Shown here one piece after another: positions 54,501 to 64,000 of a DNA stretch of 64,000 nt. Origin of the DNA: Brachionus manjavacas (taxonomy: Eukaryota > Rotifera > Eurotatoria > Ploima > Brachionidae); NCBI GenBank assembly GCA_019054805.1, contig JAHQIY010000005.1, positions 2,587,501-2,651,500 on the forward strand, given 5' to 3'. How positions within the stretch are numbered: position 1 is the first letter of the stretch; the number at the start of each line of letters is the position of its first letter. The notes below the pieces were generated by a model. It did not search any database. It saw nothing but the letters and a program-made list of their open reading frames with translations, and was not told the origin of the DNA. The position numbers were made by a program, and so were the translations under genes.

Positions 54501-57500
54501 AAGCAATCAAATCTGTCTATTTTGATGAGTTTTTTACTTGAAAGGAATATTTGGTTTACATTAAAAAATAAAAATATTCCTTCTTTAAAAATAAGATGCA
54601 ATTAAAAAGATTTTGTTAATTACCTGTATGGCACTTAGCTGTTTTTTTTCATTTTGATATTCATTTTTGATTTCCTCTAAATAAACTTCGAGTGATTCTA
54701 GTTCATCTTTTTTTTCTAAACACTTTTCATTTAATTGATCGAAAATTTTTTGTTTATTCTGATTTTTAAATGTCAAATCTTTTAATTTATATTCATAATC
54801 TTTGATAGTTTCAGTCAAATTTTCAATTTCGTGTCTTGATGAATTATTTTTTTTCATTGAATCACTCAATTCCGATTGATTTTGACTCAATTTAATTTCA
54901 ACATTTTTGAAATTTTCCTCTAATTTTTCCAATTCATTTCTTTTCTTTTTAAGTTTATCATTCATCTTATCAATGTCCTGATTCAGGGATTCTTTTTCAT
55001 ATTCTAAATCGTTCACTTCGTCTTCAAGTCTTTTGTAAGCAAGTTGTTTTTCTTTGATTAAATTTGTTATATTTTTCATTTCGTTGTCTCGAATTTCGTA
55101 CTCTTGATCCATTTTTTCCAAAATATCGTTCAAATTAGTCAACTTGTTTTTGAGATCAATTTTAATTGAATTTAGTTCTTCATTAGTGTTCTTTAACTCG
55201 TCGAAGTTAGATTTCTCAACTTCAATATTGGACCTGAGTTCTTCTAAATTTTTAACATATTCTTCCTCGTTTTGCCTCAACTTTTCCAAAAGTAATTCCA
55301 TTTCCTGACACTCGTCCTTTTTATCTTTTAGATATATTTCTGTATCAGACAATTTTTTAGACTCGTCGTCTTTCATTTGTACCACCCTAGCCAATTCCTT
55401 TTCATTTTGAGCCAATTGGTAGTTCCTTTCTTCTAACAAATGAGACTTTGTTCTCATTTCTGATTGATAATGTTCAAATTTTGTCTTAATCTGAGCTATT
55501 TGATTGAGCAAATTATCTTTAGTATTCCTAAGGTCCAGAATCTCTCGTTGTGATTGATCAGCTTCTTGCTTGAAAAAATCAGTGTATTTGTTATTTTTTT
55601 CTTTAAGGAGATCCATCTCCTTTTTCTTAGATTCAATCTCTGCATTTAGAGATTCTAAAAGATTTCTTTGCTCAATTATATTATTTTTAAGCTCATTGAG
55701 ACTGTAATTTCTACCCAAAATTATTTGACTTTTTTGATTTATATCCTTGACTCTGATTTCTTGCAAAAAATTGACCATCTCCAATTTTAAGGTTCCAATA
55801 GTTGATTCAATATCTCGCTTTTCCTCTTTAGCGTAACCTAATTCTTCCTGTACTGTTATGAGTTCTATTGCGGCATCATCAGCTTTTTTGTTCAAAGCAC
55901 TCATTTCTTTTTTTATTTTGGAATTTTTCTTCTTAAGCAAATCGCACTCTTTTTCGACCTTGCACCAAAATTCATTTTTATTCTAAAATGAAAAAATAAA
56001 AAAAACTCACTCGGACTTTCGATGTTTTTAAGGTCATTAAGTCCCTTTTGCTCACTTTGATTACATGTTCTAGATCTTGCAGTTCCAAATTGCGCTTTTT
56101 CAAAGTTTCTTCTAGGCAATAAATTTCTTTCTGGATCGAAAAAGTTAATTTAGAATCGGATAAATAAGAATACATTTTAGTTATCGAATTTAAATGCTAA
56201 AACAAAAAAATGTTTGATACTAAACGCTTGATTTTAGATTACCATGTTTACAGGACCAATTCAAATTTTTGACCCAAAAAAACATTTTTTTTAAGTCTAG
56301 AAATTTTCTGAAAAGAATTTAATCTATAGGTCAAGAGTCTAATTTGACTTGGTTTATATTTCGAAGGCATCATCCTTATAAAAAAATTTAAATTTTTTTC
56401 TGTAATTTAAATTTTAAGACATGCATTCTAAGAATTTTTTTAGAAATAGTAAATAAAATTCACTGAAAATGGTTTAAATAAAAAATAAAATTATGCTTGT
56501 GTATCTTTGAAGGTTTGAATACACTGTTTTATAGAAATAAAACTTGAAATGAAATTAATTTTTGTTTGAACAAAAATTTGAAAGCCTAATCAAAATAAAC
56601 TGAAGCCGGAAAATTTCAATTTTGTTGAATAATTTCAGTGTTTTAAACTTTTAGTTTTATTTTTGAAAAAAGATTAAAAGTTTTCTTGGTAAATATTAAA
56701 AAAATTAAATAAAAAGTAATCTATTGTACGAATTCTTAATTTGAGCTTCTTAATTCTTAAAACTTTTTAAAGTAATTGACCGTGAAAATCTATATTGCTT
56801 AAACCTTTAAAAAAAATTTTTTTTAAAATTTACAAGTTTAGCAAACACTTGGAATGATTTATTAACAATAATAAATATAATATTTTAGGATTAAGTTCAT
56901 AATTTGAAACTAATTTTAAACAGTTAAAAAAAGCATAGAAAACATTAGCAAATTGAAATTAAATATCAATTTTGAATAATCAAACTTGTAATTTTATAAT
57001 TTTGTCACACAAAGTTTTATGCCAGAATTTATTAGTGATTTAAACAAATAATTTCAAAAATATGAACACATTGCAAAAAATTTTAACTTTAGATTTAGCA
57101 TTGAATCTGCATTATTTGTCAACAAGTTGAGCAATGTTTTTTTATAATTTAAGATTTGTTTGACTGCTCTAAAGTTGATCTTCTTAGATGGTGTTTTATT
57201 CTTGTAAACATTTTTCAAAAATATTTTTGGTCAAAATTTTTTAGATCTAAAAATTAAATTGTTTTGTAAAGCCCGAAGATTTTCATTTAAAAATGAGGAT
57301 TGAAATTCTGGATTTTTTTGGAAAAAATTATTACCGAAAGCTGAAAAATCGTCATTTCTTTGAGCTTATTTAAGGTTAGGTTAGGTTAATGGTTAGGGTT
57401 TTAAGCAAAATTGAAAATTAAAAAACCTCTGAATACTTGTTTTAATTCCATTTTAAAAGTTTAACAGGCAATATTTTCAGCTTGAATAATTTTAGCTTAA

Positions 57501-60500
57501 TTTAGTAAATACGCCAAATCATAAATGTCATTAAATGTATAATTTTCAAAGTTGATTTGCTGAAATGTAACTCAAATTTTGCTGAATGGAATAGATTAAC
57601 TTCAAAGCTTCTGCAAAATATAGTGCACCGTACAAACATAAAACATACTTGCAGAGTTTTTGCATGGACTGAATTTAGTTGAATTATTGTTTATATCAGC
57701 TGATAAAATTTGCTAAAACTACAATTTAGAAAATAAGTTATTGTAAAACCTTGCAAATTACCCCCGAGTTATGGGTTGAAACTCGCCAAAGCCCCCTACA
57801 ATAGCATAAAATTTAGTCTCATTTTTATTCAAATTAGTTTTTTTCTAAAGACAAAAGATTTTTTCTGGTCGATGGATTGAAAATATAAATTTTTCTAATA
57901 AAATTTATTTTTTTATAAAAAATGCCTCTAAATGATTTTATTTATTTTCAATAGACTCATGGAATTTAAAATTTAATTATAAAAATACAACACCTTTTAC
58001 AGTCGGCGGGTGCTTTGATTAAGACCGTTATAAGTTTTTCATCCTGATTTTTGGAATGATTAGCTAATTTAGCGAAAACTAATACCAATTCGAACAATGT
58101 TCGACTAAATTATGTAATGATGATGAAAAAGCTTTTTTTACTTAATATTTATTTCTTTTCAAATCCAAAGAAATTTTATTGTTATCTAGTCAAAATTTTT
58201 CTTTTTTATTTAAAAGTATTTGGTAGAATAAATACTTTCTTAAAAATCTGTATTTTTAAATCTTTTGAAAAAAATTATCCTACAAATAAGTGCTCCGTCC
58301 ATTTTTTATAAAACCATGGGGTAGTTTGCAAGATTTTGTTTATTTTGATTTTTTTATAATTTTTGGGTCAAAAAGGCAAAAAGGATGTTTCTAAGCTCCA
58401 GTTTGGTTTGATCATTAGAAGTCATTTAATTGGAAACACTTTCAATTTTAATATTTAACAGGTTTGAAAATATATTCAAAATTTTTTGCCTTGTTTTTAT
58501 TTTAGAACACATTTTTTTGTTAAAACATTAGTAATTTTTCTAATGCTTACGCAATGCAATAATAAATTTTAATTTTTTGAAAAATGGTATGGTGAGATTC
58601 TTCTAAAAATAAGATTGTTTTTCCAACTTTGACCTTATTAAATCATTGAAAGTAAAAATAACAACAAAGTTAAGTCTTCGAAAATGAATCAATCATTTAA
58701 TGAATTTTATTTTTTTATTTTTTTTTCAAAATTTTAGAGTTGCAATGCTGCCCATTTAGTAAAAAAAATTCCAAAACAAATCTTTATGAAAAAAACTACG
58801 AGAAGTTAATACTTATTAAAAATTTATTTTTTGCTTATTGTAAATTTTATTAAACTATATATAACTTTAGTAAAAAAAATAGACATTGTTGATTTATAAT
58901 TATTAATTCTTTAATTAAAATCTTATACTATAAGCTTTTTAAATATAAAAAATTAAATGACTTCTTAGGATTATATTAGCTGATCCATGGTGCCCTCCAT
59001 TTATCTAAAACAACTTTAAAATTCTCTAATTTGAAAATGTCTAATCTGACTTTAATCCAAAGCAATTTTGGTATGGAATGTAAGAAAAAATCATGTCCAG
59101 TGGTTATTTCTGAAAACCAAAAATACCAGAGGAAAAACTCTAAAAAGGATCTTTCCAAAAAATTTTATTGTACTCTTAGTAATCAAAAAAAGTATCCAAC
59201 CTCAATTATATTAGTTGGTGAAGAAGTGGTCTAAACAACTTCATTTTCACGATAAACTGGGAATGAATCAAAACATAGAAAAACTTAGAAAGGCAAAAAA
59301 ACGAAGAAAATTACAATATAGAAAAATAAAAACGTAGAATTTAATTAATTTAACGTAAAAACGTAGAAAAAATAAAACATAGAAAATTTTGCAAGAATTT
59401 GAATTAAAATTAGTATTTTTTTTAAAAGATTATAAAAATAGAATAAAGAGAAACGAATCAAAAAAATAAACAATTAGCTTATCAATTGAAATTAATCAAT
59501 TTTCTATATTTTTGATTTTTTACGTTTAAAAATGTCTTATATTTTTTTTCTGTTCAGAAATACAAAACAGGCTTAAAATCAAGCAATTGTTTATTTTTAA
59601 ATTAATGTGAAATAATTTTTTATCTTTAATTATTATTTAGAGAAAAAAAAGTATTCAACTAGAAAAGAACTAAAGTTACTTAGCAATAAATTCGTTCTAA
59701 ATTCTAATTAAGTATTAAATTATTTTTGTACCGTAAACCCTTGCAAATAAGTGCCCCCTTAGACCCCCTTTTAAAAACCTAATCAAAAGTGGCTTAGTTC
59801 CATCTTTGTTGCTTTTTTATAAAGCATGCTTAGATCCTTATAAAATATTTAATTTGAAGAAAGTTTTCTATCATATAGGGGCCTAAATTCTTCAAAAAAG
59901 ACACGATTTTGGGGGCACTTTTTTTCAAGGGTATACGGTACTTGATTAGAATCAATCTTACAATAATAAATCAAAACTCAGATTAAAAATCTTACTTGAA
60001 TCATTGAACTGTCCTTATCCAAGTGAAGCTGATGGTCAAGTTGCATATTTTTTGTCATTTCAAGCTTTAACAATTGTTGTTTACGTTCATTTATTGCCAA
60101 GTCAAGAGCCTCGAATTCAGCTTTTTTTTCCGACAAGTCATACTCATTCATTCTATCAGGTCTCGTGTCTCTTATATAATTCTTAAGTTTGGTCATTTGC
60201 TGTTTCATTTGATGATTTAAATCCTCTAATTTGTGGTGTTCAGGTATTGTACAAACTAATGGGTCGTCGTTGTCTTTCTTTTCACATTTTGTTTCTTTAT
60301 GTTTGTTCCTCTCATTTAAAATGTCATTCAGCTGGCCCTTAAGTGAATCGATTTCATCAGCTTGCTGCTGAAGTTTTCTATTAAGCATTTCATTTTTCTT
60401 GCCATTAATGAGCATTTCATTTGATTTTAGTTCATCTAGTTGTCTTTGCTGGTCCAATTGACGACTGATTATGTCGTTTTTTTGATTCAAAGCCTTCCGC

Positions 60501-62637
60501 AAGTCGTCTATTTCCCTTAGGTATTTTTCGCTGCCACTGCTATACGGTTCTGTCATGGTCTGCTTTTCAGGACCGGGTCTTTTCAAGCTTTTTAAGCTCA
60601 CTGACAGACCATTTTGTTCTAGAGGATTCCGGAACTGAACAACACTCCTGGCTCGCTTGTCCCTGTAGTGGCTAGTGTCCGAGTCCGAAGAGCACGAAGT
60701 ACTTGTTTTCCTTGAGCTATTGTCCGATTTGCTTCTCTTCTTAAGGCCTTTTTTAAATGTCTCCAGCTTTTCGGCCGGTATTTCAACACTAGATGTGTAC
60801 TTTTTGTCAGCAGGCCTATTGTCACTCTTGGCTACATAAAAAAATTGTTTTTTTTTCGAGTCCCTGTGGCTGGCTGTGTCGCAGCCGGACTCTTGATCAA
60901 CTGGTAGAAGCATTTTTTTCTCGTACTTTTTCTGCTCATCTCTGACCAAAACAAACTCGTTCTGAAATTGATCCGACGCTATGTATTCACTGGTGCACTC
61001 GTCGTACAGCTCGAGAGGCTCAGTTCGGTATGTGCTCAACTGGTCGCCGCTGCGAATGTGATTGATGGGAAGAAAGACTGTGTGGGAACTTGATTGACTT
61101 GGATTTTGAAATATTTCGCTCGAAGTTGCCTTCATTTGGTTGAGTTGATCGCCTTTGGCCAACATTTTTGCCTTCAGCACTCTAATTTGGTCGTTTAGAT
61201 ATTTGAGTTCTTTGGTGTCGGTGTCTTCGGGCGGGCCAGAGTTGTGGCGATTTTTGTATCGCTTGCTAAACACCGGCACAGAGTCTTTGGCATCGATTTT
61301 GGCTCGAAGAACCTTTATTCTGTCGCTTAATTTTTTGATCGCATCCTCTTCCTCTGTCAAAAAGCTTCCATCCGAATTTCTGTTCAGCATGGCACACAAA
61401 TTTTTCACAACCGCCTCCAACTCGATATGTTTTTCGTACAGCAACTTCTCAATCATGCCCTTTAGGTTGCTTATTAGCAATCGGTTCGACTGAGTGGTGT
61501 TCAAGCAGTCCAAGTCCCTGAACAAGTAGAATTTGGCTTTTTCCAAATTGTCCTCGGCGATTCGGAGCGAATTTTTGAACTTGTCTATTTCGTTCATCGA
61601 CTGCTCCACAAACTGCATTGTCTTTAGCTTAAATTCTAGATCCTTGGCCTGGTTGAACAAAAAGCAGCAGTCTTGTTCTATTTGATTTCTGAACTGGTTG
61701 TATTTGCGGTAAATTTCTCCTGTTTCGATGAAATCGGACTCGATTTTTTTCAATTGAAGTGTGGGTGAAACGTTGGTGAGTCGTCGCATGGTGCGCGAAT
61801 ACTCTTCGTATATTTTGTTGCCCGAATAGCCCCAATTCTGGCCCGAATTTTCCATCATTTCTTTCAGCATCGTTCTTATTTCGCCCATGACCTCCTCGTT
61901 TCGCTGACATGGCCCATTTTTCTCACAATTGTGACCCTCTATTTTCACCAGCTCGGACTCTAGCTTGTGAATGTCCTCAATTTTCTGAAGCATCTCTACT
62001 TTAAGCTTTTCCAGTTCACTGTGAATCACGTCACTTTTTTCACTTATTCCACTAAAATCCCTTCCACTGGTCTCTTTTTTGAGTCTGTTGACATTTTTGA
62101 GTTCGGAATCGAGCTGCTCGGTCCTGGTCCGGTATCCGTTCAGCTCAAGAATGTTGACAGCAAGTTCCCGCACAATCAAATGTTTTTTTGTCCGTGTTTC
62201 GTCGTTTGACTTGGGACTAGCATGAAAAATTGGCAGCACTCTTGGGCTGGTTGTGTGATGGTTTGGTGTGCTGTGAGTGAACTGCATTTGGGAGTTGGAT
62301 GGTGCGATGTTAAAATTTCCCTGGTTGGTGTCTTCTTTTGAGCTAGGAAAATATTTAGATAATTAAATTTCTTTTTAATTAGCTGATAAAGCTAGTAGTT
62401 TATCTACCTGACAAATGAGGGCTTTATTGGAGATAAATTTTGCACATTGTTTTTTTGTTTTTGAGTTTTTTGTTGATTAATGCGCGTTTCTTCGTGAAAT
62501 TTATTAGTCTTGACAAGTTTTATTGACGTGGTCGTACTAGGATTTCTTTGGGTTAAATTGGATTTTTTAGGAATATGGCTCTTTTCATTAAATATTTCAA
62601 GTTTTATTGGAATTTTTGTATTGGTTTTAGAAGACAT
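51566..62637 (-). CDS. long coiled-coil protein, centriolin-like (centrosomal type)
   Basis: Probably a structural protein of the centrosome or basal body. Exons on minus: 62408-62637, 59996-62342, 56011-56196, 54624-55982, 52167-52264, 51999-52112, 51566-51953; all phases fit and give 1573 residues. The N-terminal about 110 residues are basic and low-complexity. Coiled coils then run over about residues 110-470 and 640-860 and almost without break from 860 to 1450 (heptads such as LEKLRQNEEEYVKNLEELRS), with a Ser-rich basic linker between (KKRSKSDNSSRKTSTSCSSD). The C-terminal block (ESLAKSFQDKLMSLERSKIQ) resembles in layout the conserved end of centriolin (CNTRL), but the leucine-rich repeats of vertebrate centriolin are absent, so the name is tentative; coiled coils resemble each other easily. 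Introns range from 28 nt (55983-56010) to 3.8 kb (56197-59995). Confidence 0.8.
52975..53445. repeat. long inverted repeat (fold-back element) in an intron of the coiled-coil gene
   Basis: The left arm 52975-53080 and the reverse complement of the right arm 53356-53445 share AAAGAATACTG, GGAAAAAAATCCAAATTTTT, and CTCGACGA.CTGAATCCAAAAAT. The arms are about 90-106 bp and the spacer about 275 bp. No ORF is present. It is probably a fold-back or MITE-type transposon. Confidence 0.7.
57372..57403. repeat. short telomere-like run
   Basis: Contains AGGTTAGGTTAGGTTAATGG followed by TTAGGG. It is only about five imperfect units, inside the 3.8 kb intron of the coiled-coil gene. Confidence 0.4.
59728..59942. 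mobile_element. 215-bp MITE with about 31-bp terminal inverted repeats
   Basis: The left end GTACCGTAAACCCTTGCAAA with TAAGTGCCCCC and the reverse complement of the right end (GTACCGTATACCCTTGAAAA, AAAGTGCCCCC) pair closely. The interior has no ORF. Related single ends occur near 5150 and 57757. It lies in the 3.8 kb intron of the coiled-coil gene. Confidence 0.75.
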
Positions 62638-64000
62638 AGTAAAGTTTGCCTAGTAATTATTAAATTTCTTCATATTCCGATTCGGGCGTAATATTAGACT
62701 AAATAACAATAATAAAGAAAAACACAAGAGACCGAGAACCCTTCTATTAGCTAATTTTTCTGCAAATAGAATTATAAATTTTAGAAAAAAAAAATACTTT
62801 TTTAATATTAAAAGATAAATTTTTCTTTACCAAAATAGAAAAATGACCTTTATTAAATTTTTTTTCGTAGCTATTATCGCCATGACTACAAGTCGTGCTC
62901 AAAAAGACAAATAAAAACAACTGAGTACATTTAATTGTTTAGGTTTTGGCTAGCTTTTATATTCAAGAGTGTTTTGGTTGGAGTGAATTCGCTTAAAATA
63001 ATATCGAGACCTATTTGGCTTATTGCATACTTTAATTCTATCTAAAGGAAACCGTAATTTTTAAATGGATTAGCCTCCTAATGCAGTTATTTAAAATAAA
63101 GAAATTCATTATTTTTTTTTATTAGTTAACGATTTTGAATTACTTTTGTTTCAAAAATTGGGTTAATTATTACTTATATATGTTTTATATTCTAAAGTCA
63201 ACACATTTTAAATTGTGGAATTTCAATTTAATCTTTTTTTTTAAACAAAATCATTCAGCTGGTTTGGATCACAATGAAGTTGAAAAAAATTTTCGTTTTT
63301 TTATATTTAATTTAATCTTAATTTTTTTTAAACAAAAGAATTATCAGTTGTTTATTTTTAAATTTAATAAATAAAAATATAGGTTAAATATATATTAAAA
63401 ATTAAATATAAAAATACAAAAACGTTGAGAAATGTGCCTATATACGTTGAGAAATATATTTAAATTATTTTTCCTAATTTTTCTAAATTTAAACCACTTG
63501 TTGTCCTTATACATGTGAATTGATTTCGGCGTTTCTAATGAGAGTTCTTCGCAAGCTCGCTTGCCGTATTTTATTATATTATTTTTATTATTTTTATTAT
63601 TATTTTATTGTTATTTTTATTTTTAAATGTATTTAAATTAATTTAGCAATGGTTTTTTAAAGAAATTCGTCAAGCTATAAGAAAGACATGAAACTCTTTG
63701 ATTATAAATATTTAAAAAAATTAATTTACCTTCAGGAAGCCATCCATTCAAAAGAAAAAATGAAGGAGCTTAAATTTAGAAAATCTTAAAAATAATTTGC
63801 AATTTTATTAATTTGCCTTAAATTTAATTAATTTTCAGAATTAATAAATTATTTAATCGCTTTTAAATTAAAAATTTGTATTGATAAACTTTTTTAAATA
63901 ATTAAAAAATCTATTTATATTTTTTTAAATTTTTATTTAAAATATTCATTAATATTTAAAATGTAAAAAAAAATTTCAAAGTTATTTTTTTAATTTAGCA
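62638..64000. other. right-edge intergenic region; no gene seen
   Basis: It should contain the promoter of the coiled-coil gene. Near 63540-63620 a GC-richer GCAAGCTCGCTTGC palindrome is followed by TTA/TTTTTA repeats, which looks like the 3' end of a retroelement, but I could not identify a coding part. Confidence 0.4.

Noticed and set aside
60004..61493. Plus-strand open frames over the large coiled-coil exon
   Set aside because: Antisense to a 2347-nt exon that is in frame with six others.

Overview
This window is a piece of an AT-rich animal (bilaterian) genome. The genes are spliced, many introns are only about 45-65 nt with GT..AG ends, and the space between genes is long and AT-rich with many decayed non-LTR retrotransposons. 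Kainate-type glutamate receptors, a PPEF/rdgC phosphatase, SPATA7, a bHLH-PAS factor, calcineurin B and a long centriolin-like coiled-coil protein make it a metazoan. The compactness, AT richness and LINE content would suit a rotifer such as Brachionus, but that is a guess. No bacterial, viral, CRISPR or rRNA feature was seen.

Layout. 1-11.1 kb: two tandem kainate-type receptor genes on the minus strand. The copy at 328-3933 runs off the left edge. The copy at 6995-11146 is complete and carries two equal-length, same-phase versions of the M3 exon plus two possible terminal exons. 13.5-20.1 kb: a retrotransposon nest. A minus-strand LINE is split by a plus-strand LINE with a 794-codon endonuclease/reverse-transcriptase ORF and by the 3' end of another LINE. 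20.5-29.1 kb: a PPEF gene on minus, whose roughly 6.5 kb third intron is full of transposon remains, some nested. 29.1-37.0 kb: mostly empty, with one LINE relic. 37.1-42.5 kb: a small unknown ORF and a SPATA7 homologue, both on minus. 43.1-46.9 kb: a bHLH-PAS gene on plus, divergent from SPATA7. 49.7-50.4 kb: calcineurin B on plus. 51.6-62.6 kb: a 7-exon coiled-coil gene on minus with one 28-nt intron. 62.6-64 kb: no gene seen.

The exon chains were built by hand from splice signals, homology and phase; every finished chain stays in frame, which is strong internal support. Several products belong to calcium signalling (kainate receptors, PPEF, calcineurin B) or to cilium/centrosome biology (SPATA7, centriolin-like), but they look like ordinary neighbours, not a functional cluster. 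The best candidate for something undescribed is the mutually exclusive M3 exon pair of the kainate-type receptor. Next come the 28-nt intron, the altered active-site loop of the PPEF protein, the hairpin patchwork at 39.4 kb that reuses SPATA7 exon sequence, and the nested transposons.
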